Shown one piece after another: positions 43,968-53,798 of a stretch of DNA of 64,000 bases. Within the stretch, counting starts at the first letter, position 1, and the number at the start of each line of letters is the position of its first letter. The notes under the pieces were generated by a model. It had not been told where the DNA came from. It ran no database searches and saw only the letters and a program-made list of their open reading frames with translations. Source of the DNA: JAABTH01 sp964492615 (lineage in GTDB: Bacteria; Bacillota; Dethiobacteria; DTU022); assembly GCA_964492615.1 (NCBI GenBank), contig CAZBKZ010000007.1, positions 1-64,000 on the forward strand, given 5' to 3'. Made by a program: the position numbers and the translations under genes.

Positions 43968-45881
43968 ATGGACAGGAAAGAAGAATACAGGAAGCTGCTG
44001 ACCATCCCTGATGAGATCAGGGATTATAAAAAGTTAACCCTGTCCGGAAATGAATATATTTCAATACCCGAGGTTGACCGGGCCGGGGGAATAGATTCCG
44101 TGAATGTGCTGCGCCTGGACTACCGGGGCCTGCTTGAGTTTCGCGGCGGGGAAAGCAACCGCCTGATCTTGCCTACAGTAAAAATTAACGGGCAAGAAAT
44201 AAACCTGGAGGAAAATACCTCCTGGCATTACGAGCTGGACTGGATACCTTCTTTTAAAGCCGGCAACAGTGAAAAATGCATTATCAAGGGAGAAATTATA
44301 ACACCTCCCGAATGCAGAGGTTTTCTATATTGCCTGCAACTGGAAAATTGCAGCGATGCTACTATTGAGATTGAAGCGGGATGGAAAGGAAGCTGGGAGA
44401 GTTTTAATTATATTGTTTTCAAGCGTCGCGAGGTGGACGGCAAACGCAGGGTTAATCTTGATCAATGGACAAGAAGCCTGGTTCTTGAAGGAACGGCAGG
44501 TCTGCCCCTGGCCGCCCTGGCCCTTGCTGTCGACCGGGATGGAAGCTGGGAACATGATCAGGGTAGCTGCTCTTACAGCTTCAGCTCTCAATCCAGCCTG
44601 GCCCCGGGAGAGAGTTATGAGATATGCCTGTATGCCGCCGTGAACCTTGAAGGTGACGGAGCTGGAACCACCAATATAGATTTACGCCGCCAGGGCGCGG
44701 AAGTATTAAAGAAACAGGCTGTGGAATGGCTGGAACAACACCGGGTTAAAGAGATGGAAGATCAGTTTTCATCCCTGTTCCACAGAAACCTTTTCTTTTC
44801 TTACTTTTATGCAGTCGGCCGCTGCCTGGAAAGCGAAAATCTTGTTGCCTTAACCTCGAGAAGTCCCCGTTATTACGTCAGTGCCGCTTTTTGGAGTCGC
44901 GACACTTTGCTCTGGAGTTTCCCGGCAATTCTAATGACAGACCAGGCCCGGGGACGCGAACTGCTGATGACAATATTCGAAAGACATATTGATAATGCAG
45001 GTGACCATGCCCACTATATAAACGGCACTTTACTCTACCCCGGTTTCGAGCTGGACCAGCTTGCCGCATATATTCTGTCCCTTTCTCATTATTTGGAAGC
45101 TACAAAGGATTACAGTATTCTCAACGAGGAAATTATTTATGATGGTTTAACCTTTTTGGCGGAAAAGGCCCTGGATAGATTCGACCCGGAGGTCGGCCTT
45201 TACAGCACCTTTCTTGATCCTTCTGATGATCCCGTCTTTTTCCCTTTCCTTACCTACAACAACGCTCTGCTGCAGAGAGCTTTCAGCTTTCTCGGAGATC
45301 TGCAGAGCGACGGCCGCTGGCACTACAAGGGAGACTTTACCATCCTGGCCCGGGAGTTGACTTACGCGATATACGAACACTGCACTGTCAAGGGCCCTGT
45401 GGGAACCATGTTTGCCTGGTCAGTTGACGGCAGGGGACGCTTTTTCATTTACGACAACCCGCCCGGCAGCCTGCAGCTGCTGGCGCATTATGGTTTTTGC
45501 TCGAAAGATGACTCAGTTTACCGTAACACCGTGCGCTGGGTAAGGTCAAAAAACAACCGTTACTTTAACACCGGGGCAAATTTCGAGGAAGCCGGGTCTA
45601 TTCATTCAGCCAGATCCTGGCCGATGGGCGCCTGCAATGACCTGCTGTCCTGCAATGCCGGGGCGCTGGATTTTCTGGGCCGCGCTGAAATGGATAATGG
45701 CTTTTTCTGCGAAACTGTTTATCCTGATACCGGCCTGGTTTCAACCGGGGCAGCTTTCGCCTCGGGGGCGGGCTTTTTAGCTTACTCCCTGCTTAACAAG
45801 CAGCAGGAATCATCCTTGTGCTCCACTGATGAACAGGCAGATGAGCTACCGCCGATGCCTGAAGGAGCTGATGAAGAATGA
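43968..45881 (+). CDS. GH125-like glycoside hydrolase
   Basis: 637 residues from ATG 43968 (behind GGAGGTG). The N-terminal ~280 residues look like a beta-rich domain; the rest is an (alpha/alpha)6-type barrel. The C-terminal block IYDNPPGSLQLLAHYGF, DDSVYRNTVRWV, FEEAGSIHSARSWPMG resembles GH125 exo-alpha-1,6-mannosidases (DUF1237). Candidate catalytic acids are the Asp in FWSRD and a Glu in NFEEAGS. No signal peptide, so it acts on imported sugar. It overlaps the transporter gene by 4 nt. The GH125 call is from motif resemblance and could be a related six-hairpin family. Confidence 0.7.
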   Translation: MDRKEEYRKLLTIPDEIRDYKKLTLSGNEYISIPEVDRAGGIDSVNVLRLDYRGLLEFRGGESNRLILPTVKINGQEINLEENTSWHYELDWIPSFKAGNSEKCIIKGEIITPPECRGFLYCLQLENCSDATIEIEAGWKGSWESFNYIVFKRREVDGKRRVNLDQWTRSLVLEGTAGLPLAALALAVDRDGSWEHDQGSCSYSFSSQSSLAPGESYEICLYAAVNLEGDGAGTTNIDLRRQGAEVLKKQAVEWLEQHRVKEMEDQFSSLFHRNLFFSYFYAVGRCLESENLVALTSRSPRYYVSAAFWSRDTLLWSFPAILMTDQARGRELLMTIFERHIDNAGDHAHYINGTLLYPGFELDQLAAYILSLSHYLEATKDYSILNEEIIYDGLTFLAEKALDRFDPEVGLYSTFLDPSDDPVFFPFLTYNNALLQRAFSFLGDLQSDGRWHYKGDFTILARELTYAIYEHCTVKGPVGTMFAWSVDGRGRFFIYDNPPGSLQLLAHYGFCSKDDSVYRNTVRWVRSKNNRYFNTGANFEEAGSIHSARSWPMGACNDLLSCNAGALDFLGRAEMDNGFFCETVYPDTGLVSTGAAFASGAGFLAYSLLNKQQESSLCSTDEQADELPPMPEGADEE

Positions 45882-47218
45882 ACAAAGTAAAACAGCTGCC
45901 CCTGTGGGGTAAAATTGCCTATGGCGCCGGAGCCGGTGGATACAGTTTGATCGACAGGGTGCTGATCACCTGGCTATTTTACTTTTACATAACCAGTCCG
46001 CTGGAGGGGGTGGATGCCCTAATGCCTCCTTTCCTCTTCGGTATGATCATGTTTTTCGGCAGGGTTGTTGATGCCGTGGCCGATCCGCTTATAGCCCGCT
46101 GGTCGGATAACCACCGGGGCCGCCTGGGGCGAAGAATTCCTTTTATGCTGTTCAGCAGTTTTGCTTATGCTGCTGTCTTTATCCTGCTCTTCTACCCGCC
46201 TGTAGCTGCCATATCTCCCTTAAACAGCCTTTATGTTGCCGTAATGCTGGGGCTTTATTTTGTCCTGTTCACAGCTTATGTTTGCCCCCACCTGGCTCTG
46301 CTGCCCGAGTTGGCCCGCAGCAACCGGGACAGGATCGATCTCTCCACCTTCAGGGCAGTTTTCAGCCTGCTGGGGGTGGGAGCAGCCCTGATAGGAGCTG
46401 GCATACTGATCGGCAAGCTCGGTTTTCATGGCATGGTCTGGTCCATGGCTGCTGTTGGCCTGGTTTTGCTCTGCGTACCTTTGTTAATCAGGGAGAAAAA
46501 ATATGCAGAAGCTGAACCGGCAACCCTCGGCCTGATCGAAGCTATAACCACAACTTTTAAAAATCGAGCATTTTTGATTTACCTGATCGGCAATGTCACC
46601 TTCTGGCTCGGGTTTAACATTGTAACCTTAAATATTCCCCTCTATGTGACAATTCTGCTGCGGGGTACAGAGGACGACACCTCGATCTATTTTGGAATTG
46701 CTTTTGTGGTGGCCCTGCTGTTCTTCCCCGTGGTGAATATACTTTCCAAGAAAATCGGTTTAAAAGTAATGATGATGTTTGCCCTAATCGCTTTCATGGC
46801 TCTTCTGCCCCTCTATTTCTTCCTTGGCCAACCGCTTCCCGGCTTAAGCCCGGAAGTGTTCGCCTATCTTCTTTTAGCCCTGACCGGCCTGCCGCTGGCG
46901 GTAATTTTTATCGTGCCTGATGCTATTGTGGCGGCTGTTTCGGACCTGGAGGTTAAACTATCCGGACAGAAGCGGGAGGCAATGTATTTTGGGGCCCAGG
47001 GCTTTATTCTTAAGCTGGCAATGGGTTTGTCAACCCTGATTACAGGAGCTCTGCTTCAGCTTTTCGGCAGCACGATAACCGCACCGCTCGGCATTCAGCT
47101 GACCGGTCCGGTATCAGCTCTATTTATCCTTATTGGTGTTCTGGTATTTGCCCGCTATCCGGAAGAAGAGGTTATGTCTTACCAGCGGGATAAGGTAAAT
47201 CAAAACAGCGAGGTGTAA
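45878..47218 (+). CDS. MFS sugar transporter of the GPH (MelB-like) family
   Basis: 446 residues with about 12 membrane helices. The early segment KIAYGAGAGGYSLIDRVLITWLFYFYI and DAVADPLIARWSDNHRGRLGRRIPFML (loop 2-3 with the Asp/Arg signature) are GPH hallmarks. GPH carriers import glycosides with Na+ or H+. ATGA overlap with the glycosidase gene couples uptake and hydrolysis, so a mannoside or related oligosaccharide is the likely cargo. Confidence 0.88.
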   Translation: MNKVKQLPLWGKIAYGAGAGGYSLIDRVLITWLFYFYITSPLEGVDALMPPFLFGMIMFFGRVVDAVADPLIARWSDNHRGRLGRRIPFMLFSSFAYAAVFILLFYPPVAAISPLNSLYVAVMLGLYFVLFTAYVCPHLALLPELARSNRDRIDLSTFRAVFSLLGVGAALIGAGILIGKLGFHGMVWSMAAVGLVLLCVPLLIREKKYAEAEPATLGLIEAITTTFKNRAFLIYLIGNVTFWLGFNIVTLNIPLYVTILLRGTEDDTSIYFGIAFVVALLFFPVVNILSKKIGLKVMMMFALIAFMALLPLYFFLGQPLPGLSPEVFAYLLLALTGLPLAVIFIVPDAIVAAVSDLEVKLSGQKREAMYFGAQGFILKLAMGLSTLITGALLQLFGSTITAPLGIQLTGPVSALFILIGVLVFARYPEEEVMSYQRDKVNQNSEV

Positions 47219-47221
47219 ATA

Positions 47222-47698
47222 ATGTCTGACAGTCCGGCCCTGGAGAGGGCAAAAAAATATCTGGATAAGCACAACCTCGGGCTTTTACCCCGGGAACATG
47301 AACAAACTACTAAAACAGCGGTTGAGGCGGCTGAAGCGCTCGGAGTAGAAGTGGGGCAGATCGCTAAAACCATTCTCTTCAAGGCGAAAGAATGTTACGG
47401 CCTGTTTGTCGCTGCCGGCGATATAACCATAGACAGTAAAAAGGTTAAACATCTGCTGGGAGGCGGCAAGATCCGCATCGCCAGGCCGGATGAGGTTGAA
47501 GAAAAAACGGGCTACCGTGTCGGTGGAGTCTGTCCTTTTGATATCGACCCGGAGATTCCAATCTTCCTGGACAACTCGATGAAACGTTTCGACAAAGTAT
47601 ACAGTGCAGCCGGTTCGAGTCACTCATTCCTGCCGATTACCCTGGAGCAGCTGAAACAGGTGACCGGCGGAGAAATTGTTGACCTGCAGAAAGATTAA
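47222..47698 (+). CDS. YbaK/ProX-type aminoacyl-tRNA deacylase
   Basis: 158 residues, full length for the YbaK/EbsC family of trans-editing enzymes that hydrolyse mischarged tRNA (Cys- or Ala-tRNA-Pro). Landmarks: the IAKTILFKA strand, the SKKVKHLLGGGKIRIARPDEVEEKTG segment, GGVCPFDI and the late SAAGSSHSFLPIT. It starts 3 nt after the transporter stop and its last 4 nt overlap the end of the convergent nitrilase gene. Confidence 0.88.
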   Translation: MSDSPALERAKKYLDKHNLGLLPREHEQTTKTAVEAAEALGVEVGQIAKTILFKAKECYGLFVAAGDITIDSKKVKHLLGGGKIRIARPDEVEEKTGYRVGGVCPFDIDPEIPIFLDNSMKRFDKVYSAAGSSHSFLPITLEQLKQVTGGEIVDLQKD

Positions 47699-48741
47699 AG
47701 CAGACGGTAAGCTTCGTTAAGGGTCTTCAGGATAGCAGGGTTTTTGTCGCGCCAGGGATGTTCGCTGCGCAAATCCTGCAGAGCTTCCAGGTTCAGGTCA
47801 GCCACTGCAATTGCATCCCCGCAGGGGTTCTCTGTTTCGGCTAAAACACCGCTGTGGTCAGAGGTTAGCTCCAGGGGGGCAAAGATACCTGCCTTTCCGG
47901 TAAAGGTGAATCCGGCGGCATTGCCAACCAGGGCGCTCTTAACTCCGTAGAGAGCGCTTTCCTGCACCCGGGGCCAGATACCGCGCAGAGCCAGCCAGTA
48001 GTTATATTCTTCCAGGTTAGCTATCGGCAGGAGAGCAATATCCACACCGTCAGCCTCAAGAAGACGAAATGTTTCAAAATAGGTTGCGTCCATGCAGACC
48101 GGCATGGCCAGGGTGCCAAATCCGGTATTAAAATGCCTGAAGCAGTTCCCCTTCTTCATTTTCCATTCCACTTCCATCGGCAGCAGGTGAACCTTATCCT
48201 GGCTGCCAAGCAGTTTTCCTCCGGGGCCGTAAAGGAAAGAACGATTTACCAGATCCTTTCCATCAGCAAGGGGATAGCTGCCGGCCATAATATAAATTCC
48301 GTATGCGGAAGCCAGCCTGGAAAATAAAGTATCGATGAAGGGCATTACAGCAGGGGTCATAAAGTTAAAAATGTCAGCCGGACTGATTGCAGGCTTCTCA
48401 GCAGAGGAGTTTGGCGTGTTCAGCCCATTATCCATTTGATCTACTCCCGGAAGCAGGCCAAAGAGCGGCAGGCTGTTATACTCGGGAAAGACCACGATCT
48501 GTGCTCCCAGCCGGTGCGCTTCCTTAACTCTTTCGTGCGCACGGGCGGCATAGTGAAGAGGGTTTTTATAAAGCTCCAGTTTTACCTGCAGGGCTGCAAC
48601 CCTGATTTTTCTTTTATCCGCAACCATGGGCGCAATGTTACATGGCAGTTCACCCTTCAGAAAACGTCTGAGGCGGGCCGGGCGAAACAGCCAGACCAGG
48701 TAACGCTGAAATAGTTTTTCTTTTAAACGGTCGAGTAACAT
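47695..48741 (-). CDS. Carbon-nitrogen hydrolase (nitrilase superfamily), complete catalytic triad
   Basis: 348 residues. The Glu-Lys-Cys triad is visible as VVFPEYNSL (Glu), SQDKVHLLP (Lys) and AMPVCMDATYFE (Cys). Members cleave amides, ureides or nitriles. A ~45-residue basic/hydrophobic N-terminal extension precedes the domain. ATG 48741 follows GGGAG. It is the last gene of the polA-mutM-coaE-nitrilase-nitrilase run, 22 nt after its paralogue. Confidence 0.87.
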   Translation of the reverse strand: MLLDRLKEKLFQRYLVWLFRPARLRRFLKGELPCNIAPMVADKRKIRVAALQVKLELYKNPLHYAARAHERVKEAHRLGAQIVVFPEYNSLPLFGLLPGVDQMDNGLNTPNSSAEKPAISPADIFNFMTPAVMPFIDTLFSRLASAYGIYIMAGSYPLADGKDLVNRSFLYGPGGKLLGSQDKVHLLPMEVEWKMKKGNCFRHFNTGFGTLAMPVCMDATYFETFRLLEADGVDIALLPIANLEEYNYWLALRGIWPRVQESALYGVKSALVGNAAGFTFTGKAGIFAPLELTSDHSGVLAETENPCGDAIAVADLNLEALQDLRSEHPWRDKNPAILKTLNEAYRLL

Positions 48742-48763
48742 GTTTTCTCCCAGTCTTTCCTCT

Positions 48764-49615
48764 TTAAGAGTGTTCTAAAGCGCCATAAGCATGGGGATTG
48801 AGCAGCCCGAGCAGGGGATAGCGCTTTTTCAGGGCCTGCCGCGCAGCTTCATTAATATTCCCAGCAGCGTATGGATCTCCCGGGTAGCGGCGGCAAAGGT
48901 AACCGCTCTTATCCTGGGTAATTTCACAGGGTCCGTGTATTATGGGTGCCGCGGCAAAAATACGGCCAGCCATACTGGCGCAGAGAGGGGCTTCAACAGC
49001 CCAGAACTGGTTCTGCTGAACCTGGGCCCAGATACCGGCCGCCTGGGACCAGCAGTTAACCCCGGCATCAAGAGCGCCGCAGTGCAGCACAAGATCGGCT
49101 CCCTGCAGGGCCAGCAGGCGCCCCGTTTCAGGGTGACGGGCATCGCAGCCGATTAAGAGACCTACCTTAAGCTCTCCCACCTTAAAAAGCTTCAGTTCCT
49201 CACCCCTCGAAAAACCTAATTCTCTCTCCTCCCGGTTGAGGTGGGTCTGTCGCTGCACAGCAATAACCCTGCCTTCGGGGTTAAAACAGCAAGCGCAGTG
49301 ATAAATATTTTGGTTACATACTTCCAGGTAAGTTCCGGGAACCAAGTACAGGCCTAGTTCTGCGGCAAGTTCTGAATGGAGACTGAGAAATTCTTCATTC
49401 CACTGTTCCAGCCGAGGCGGCATTTCATTCAGCAGATCGCAGAAAGCAGGCGATTCATCATACCGGCCGGATGAAAAAGCGAGCAGCAGCGAACTATAGG
49501 CCGGGAGTACGGCCAGGTCTGCTTCAGTTTCAAGGAGAGTTTTTTTCAGGCTAAGACAATATTCAGCGGGGGATGACAGATTTATTCCACTTAAAGTGAG
49601 GGCTGCTAAACGCAA
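48764..49615 (-). CDS. Nitrilase-superfamily protein, degenerate active site
   Basis: About 283 residues from TTG 49615, chosen because AAAGGAAG lies upstream at the end of coaE; a longer frame to 49711 would overlap coaE by 80 nt. The fold is nitrilase-like, but the positions of the catalytic Glu (LAVLPAYSS) and Lys (QRQTHLNRE) hold other residues, while the Cys is kept (LLIGCDARHPE). It may be a non-catalytic partner of the downstream nitrilase or have altered chemistry. Confidence 0.75.
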   Translation of the reverse strand: MRLAALTLSGINLSSPAEYCLSLKKTLLETEADLAVLPAYSSLLLAFSSGRYDESPAFCDLLNEMPPRLEQWNEEFLSLHSELAAELGLYLVPGTYLEVCNQNIYHCACCFNPEGRVIAVQRQTHLNREERELGFSRGEELKLFKVGELKVGLLIGCDARHPETGRLLALQGADLVLHCGALDAGVNCWSQAAGIWAQVQQNQFWAVEAPLCASMAGRIFAAAPIIHGPCEITQDKSGYLCRRYPGDPYAAGNINEAARQALKKRYPLLGLLNPHAYGALEHS

Positions 49616-49631
49616 ACTGCTTTCACTTCCT

Positions 49632-50237
49632 TTAATAGCTGCCTGCAAACAATTTGTCCCAGAATTGATCCACCTGGGCAGCGGTCTGGGCCAGGGGGCC
49701 GCTGTTGTCAATGATCACCGCGGCATCCTTTTTCTTTTCTTCGATAGACATCTGGGCCTTAATCCGCTTTTCGGCATCAGCCCTGCTGAGCTGATCACGC
49801 ATCATCAGGCGTTCAACCTGGACCTGGCGGGGCACGTAAACCAGTAAAACAAGGTCGACCATTTTCTGCATACCGGCCTCGATCAATAGCGGAATATCAT
49901 AAATGAGGATGCCCTCCGGATCTTTTTCCCTGATTTCTTCGGCCAGAGTTAAAAATCGCCGGCCAACCCAGGGGTGAACGATTTTATTCAGTTTGTCGAG
50001 CATACGGCGGTCGTTAAAAACAATATTGCCCAGCTTAAGGCGATCGATGCTGCGGTCGGGAAGTAGAATTGTTTCACCGAGCCATTTAACTATTTCCCGC
50101 CAGGCGGGTTGATCCGGTTCAACCGCTTCCCTGGCCAGACGGTCGGCATCGAGCAGGTGAGCTCCCTTCGCTTCCAGCATTTTGGCTACTGTGCTTTTCC
50201 CTGAGGCGATACCCCCGGTTAAACCAATTATACGCAT
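49632..50237 (-). CDS. coaE: Dephospho-CoA kinase
   Basis: 201 residues, normal length. It phosphorylates dephospho-CoA in the last step of CoA synthesis. P-loop GLTGGIASGKST at the N-terminus, LDADRLAREAVEP (substrate Asp), HPWVGRRF and DIPLLIEAG are family motifs. Directly follows mutM (4 nt gap), the usual mutM-coaE order in Firmicutes. Confidence 0.95.
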   Translation of the reverse strand: MRIIGLTGGIASGKSTVAKMLEAKGAHLLDADRLAREAVEPDQPAWREIVKWLGETILLPDRSIDRLKLGNIVFNDRRMLDKLNKIVHPWVGRRFLTLAEEIREKDPEGILIYDIPLLIEAGMQKMVDLVLLVYVPRQVQVERLMMRDQLSRADAEKRIKAQMSIEEKKKDAAVIIDNSGPLAQTAAQVDQFWDKLFAGSY

Positions 50238-50241
50238 CTGG

Positions 50242-51090
50242 TTATTTCTTCCTTTCCTGCCCTGGTTCAGGCTGACAGCAGGGACAGTAATAGGTTCCCC
50301 TGCCGGCTACAACTGTTTTGATGATTTCTGCTCCGCAACGAGTGCATTTTTCACCGGCGCGGTTGTATACTGCAAGTTTGTTTTGAAAATCGCCCAGGGC
50401 CCCGGCAGCATTGCGGTAATCACGAAATGATGTGCCCCCGTAAGCGATGCCGTCTTCAAGGACAGCTCTGATCGACCGGTAGAGATTTTTTCTTTCATCT
50501 TTACTGAGGGTATAAACCTGTCTGTTCGGGTTAAAACCACAGCGGAATAGGCATTCATCGGTATAAATATTGCCCATACCGGCAGCAAAAGCCTGGTCCA
50601 GCAGAAGTGCTTTCAGACCCCGTTTTTCTCTTTTAGTCAGCAATTTTTCAAACTCTTCACAATCTAGCTCGTTGTAAATATCAGGACCGACATTTTTTAG
50701 TACAATCTCTTCAAGTTCTTTTTCACTGCTCACATACCAGAGGCGACCAAAACGACGCATATCAGCATAATGCAGGGCTGAACCATCTTTAAAGGGCAGT
50801 GACAGGCGGAGGAACCTTTCCCCTGTAAAGCAACCGTCAGACGAGTAAATCAGGTTTCCGGTCATCCGCAGGTGGACAACGAGAATGCCTTGATCTAGGT
50901 TGATAAACAGGTACTTCCCCCTGCGGGTAACCTTTTCTACTTTTTTGCCTTCCAGGGCCACTATAAAATCTTCCGGTGCCGGATTTTCTATGGTTCCTGG
51001 AAAGTGGATCACCGGACAGGAAAATACTTTCCCCGGAATCAGCTTTTCCAGTTCACTTCGTATTGTTTCAACTTCGGGCAGTTCCGGCAA
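50242..51090 (-). CDS. mutM: Formamidopyrimidine-DNA glycosylase
   Basis: 282 residues; base-excision repair of 8-oxoG. The start must be TTG 51090: it gives the mature N-terminus PELPEVETI with catalytic Pro2 and Glu3, and GGGGAG lies upstream. A longer frame to 51144 would overlap polA and remove the free Pro. GNIYTDECLF and the C-terminal Cys4 zinc finger (CTRCG ... CPCC) are intact. Starts 17 nt after the polA stop. Confidence 0.96.
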   Translation of the reverse strand: MPELPEVETIRSELEKLIPGKVFSCPVIHFPGTIENPAPEDFIVALEGKKVEKVTRRGKYLFINLDQGILVVHLRMTGNLIYSSDGCFTGERFLRLSLPFKDGSALHYADMRRFGRLWYVSSEKELEEIVLKNVGPDIYNELDCEEFEKLLTKREKRGLKALLLDQAFAAGMGNIYTDECLFRCGFNPNRQVYTLSKDERKNLYRSIRAVLEDGIAYGGTSFRDYRNAAGALGDFQNKLAVYNRAGEKCTRCGAEIIKTVVAGRGTYYCPCCQPEPGQERKK

Positions 51091-51107
51091 TTTATCTATC
51101 TCCCCGG

Positions 51108-53780
51108 CTAAAGTTTTTTTAGTTCCTCCCAGTTGGCGCCCCATTTCAGGTCGACCTGCAGAGGAACGGAAAGCTCGAAAGCCTGTTCCATTTCCTTTTT
51201 AATCATCGGAGCAAAAAAGTTCAGTTCGGATTCGTCAATTTCAAAAAGCAGTTCATCGTGAATCTGCAGCAGCATTGCTGCCTGAAAACCGCCCTGATCG
51301 ATAATATTGCTAATCCTGAGCATGGCCAGCTTGATTATATCGGCGGCAGTACCCTGGATTGGGGTGTTCAGGGCCATCCGTTCGGCAAAGCTGCGGGTAT
51401 TGTGGTTGGATGAATGAATTTCGGGCAGGTAACGGCGACGGTTGAGCAGGGTCGTAACGAAACCCTGTTCACGGGCCTGTTTAATAATTGCTTCCATGTA
51501 AGCCTTTACGCCGCTGTAGCGCTCAAAATAGCTGTCTATATAAGTTCGCGCTTCGGCACGGGGTATCTTCAGACCCTGGGCCAGGCCGTAATCGCTGGAG
51601 CCATAAATTATACCGAAGTTAACCGCCTTGGCTTTTTCGCGCATCAGCGGAGTCACTTGATCCACGGAAACTGCGTTCACCTCGGCGGCAGTACGCCGGT
51701 GGATATCCTGCCCTGTTTGAAAAGCTTCAATGAGGATTGGGTCTTGAGAAAGATGGGCCAGAACACGCAGCTCAACCTGGGAATAGTCGGCGGCAAAGAA
51801 TATACGGTTTTCGCCAGAGGGGATGAAAGCTTTCCTGATCCTGCGCCCCTCTTCCAGACGGATCGGAATGTTCTGCAGGTTGGGATCGCTGCTGCTTAGA
51901 CGTCCGGTGGCAGTGGCAGACTGATTGAGGCGGGTGTACAGTTTCTGTTCCTGCGGGTCGATCAGTTCAATCATACCTGAAAGGTAAGTTCCCTCCAGCT
52001 TGGATAGCTGCCGGTAGTGCAGGAGCAGGGCAGCTATATCATGCTTCGGGGCAAGTTCTTCCAAAACCCGGGCATCGGTGGAACGGCCGGTCTTGGTTTT
52101 ACGGATAACGGGCAGACCCAGTTTATCGAATAAAACAGCGGCAAGCTGTTGCGGTGAATTAATATTAAATTCTTCTCCGGCCAGCTGGTGTATTTCCTGC
52201 TCGAGCTGCTCCAGGCGGCTGCATATATCAGCTGACAGCTCTCGCAGGTAAACAGCATCAACTTTCATGCCGCGCCTCTCCATTGAAGCGAGAACCATGC
52301 TCAAAGGCAGTTCCAGGTCGAAAAGCAGTTGTTCCAGCCCCTGATCCCGCAGCTGCCCTGAAAGGTTTTCAGAGAGAAGAAACAGCTGCCTGGCTTCTTC
52401 GGCCAACCATGGCGCGCGGTCTGAAAGAGTGGTTTTTCTTTTTTCAGCAGCGCTTTGCATTGGTATCTCCAGGCCCAGGTAGCGCTGTAACAGATCGGGA
52501 AGGTTATAACGCCCGGCGGCAGGGTCAACCAGGTAAGCGCCCAGCAGCGTATCGAATTTAACTGCGGGCAGCCCGGCTCCCTGGCCTAAAAACAGGTGGC
52601 ATAACTGCTTGGCATCATGAATGAGCAGCCTTACTTTACGCTCTCCCAGCTTTTTGACCCATTCCAGGGCTTTAAGGTTGTCGTGTTCAACATCAGAAAT
52701 GATATAGTAATATGCTTTTTGATCGTTACTGGCGAAAGCAACAGCCGTAAGGGACTGTTGCCAGGGAGGCCTGCCTTCTTCCTGCTCAAAACGCAGGGCC
52801 AGGGTTTCCTCTTTTTTAACCTGTTCAAGCTGCTGCTGCAAATCTTTCAGAGATTTCAGCTCTACAGCTTCGGGTTTTTCCAACCGGTTATCTGCTTTTC
52901 CACTCGTCGCTGCTTTTATTCGCCTGGCCAGGTTATTAAAATCGAGCTCGTTAAAAATGCCCAGCAGTTTTTCGTGATCGGGCTGGCGATAACGACATTC
53001 ATCTTCATTGCATTCCAAGTTTACATCGCGACGCAGGGTAACCAGGTTTTTACCGGTTTCAAGCTGCTCGCGGTGTGCGGCCAAGTTTTGTGCCGCCCGG
53101 CCTTTAATGTTGTCAAGGTTATTGTAGATACTCTCAATATCTCCATATTCACTGAGCAGGATGCGTGCAGTTTTGTCGCCGATGCCTGGAACACCGGGAA
53201 TGTTATCGGAAGGATCTCCTTTTAAAGCCTTGTAATCGATAAATTGATCGGGTGTTAAACCGTAGGTTTCCTTCAGTAGAGCCTTGTCATAGCGCTCCAT
53301 CTGGCTAATACCTTTTTTTGTAAGCATCACTGTAATCTGGTCACCTACCAGCTGAAGCAGGTCGGCGTCACCCGATACTACAGTAACCTGCAGCCCCCTG
53401 GTGGTAAAATAATCAGCCAGAGAACCGATAACATCATCGGCTTCATAATCGTCAACAATAAAAACCGGTATATGCATGGCCTCAAGAATATCGCGGGTTC
53501 TACCAACCTGCTCGGCCAGTTCTGAAGGCATTTTTTCACGCTGGGCCTTGTATGATTCGTCAATCTTAACCCGGAAAGAAGGTTTTGCAGGGTCAAAGGC
53601 AACAGCTATATAGTCCGGCTTTTCAGTGTCGAGCAGTTTGAAAAGCATATTGGTAAAACCGTAGACCGCGTTTGTATGCTCACCGCGGCGATTCTGCAGG
53701 GGCGGCAGGGCATAAAATGCCCTGTAGAGCAAGCTGTTGCCGTCTATAACTAGGAATTTTTGCCCTGATTCTGGTGTCAA
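51108..53780 (-). CDS. polA: DNA polymerase I
   Basis: 890 residues. The 5'-nuclease domain (about 1-300; IDGNSLLYRAFYALP, DYEADDVIGS, VSGDADLLQLV, GIGDKTA) and the polymerase domain (about 490-890; TATGRLSSSDPNLQNIP, ADYSQVELRVLAH, KAVNFGIIYG, LLQIHDELLFE) are intact. The middle 3'-5' exonuclease-like domain lacks the acidic residues (RFEQE where DTE is expected; WLAEEAR where YAAED is expected), so it should not proofread, as in Bacillus Pol I. TTG start behind AAGGAG. Confidence 0.96.
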   Translation of the reverse strand: MTPESGQKFLVIDGNSLLYRAFYALPPLQNRRGEHTNAVYGFTNMLFKLLDTEKPDYIAVAFDPAKPSFRVKIDESYKAQREKMPSELAEQVGRTRDILEAMHIPVFIVDDYEADDVIGSLADYFTTRGLQVTVVSGDADLLQLVGDQITVMLTKKGISQMERYDKALLKETYGLTPDQFIDYKALKGDPSDNIPGVPGIGDKTARILLSEYGDIESIYNNLDNIKGRAAQNLAAHREQLETGKNLVTLRRDVNLECNEDECRYRQPDHEKLLGIFNELDFNNLARRIKAATSGKADNRLEKPEAVELKSLKDLQQQLEQVKKEETLALRFEQEEGRPPWQQSLTAVAFASNDQKAYYYIISDVEHDNLKALEWVKKLGERKVRLLIHDAKQLCHLFLGQGAGLPAVKFDTLLGAYLVDPAAGRYNLPDLLQRYLGLEIPMQSAAEKRKTTLSDRAPWLAEEARQLFLLSENLSGQLRDQGLEQLLFDLELPLSMVLASMERRGMKVDAVYLRELSADICSRLEQLEQEIHQLAGEEFNINSPQQLAAVLFDKLGLPVIRKTKTGRSTDARVLEELAPKHDIAALLLHYRQLSKLEGTYLSGMIELIDPQEQKLYTRLNQSATATGRLSSSDPNLQNIPIRLEEGRRIRKAFIPSGENRIFFAADYSQVELRVLAHLSQDPILIEAFQTGQDIHRRTAAEVNAVSVDQVTPLMREKAKAVNFGIIYGSSDYGLAQGLKIPRAEARTYIDSYFERYSGVKAYMEAIIKQAREQGFVTTLLNRRRYLPEIHSSNHNTRSFAERMALNTPIQGTAADIIKLAMLRISNIIDQGGFQAAMLLQIHDELLFEIDESELNFFAPMIKKEMEQAFELSVPLQVDLKWGANWEELKKL

Positions 53781-53798
53781 TTAACCGTCTCCTTTGCT

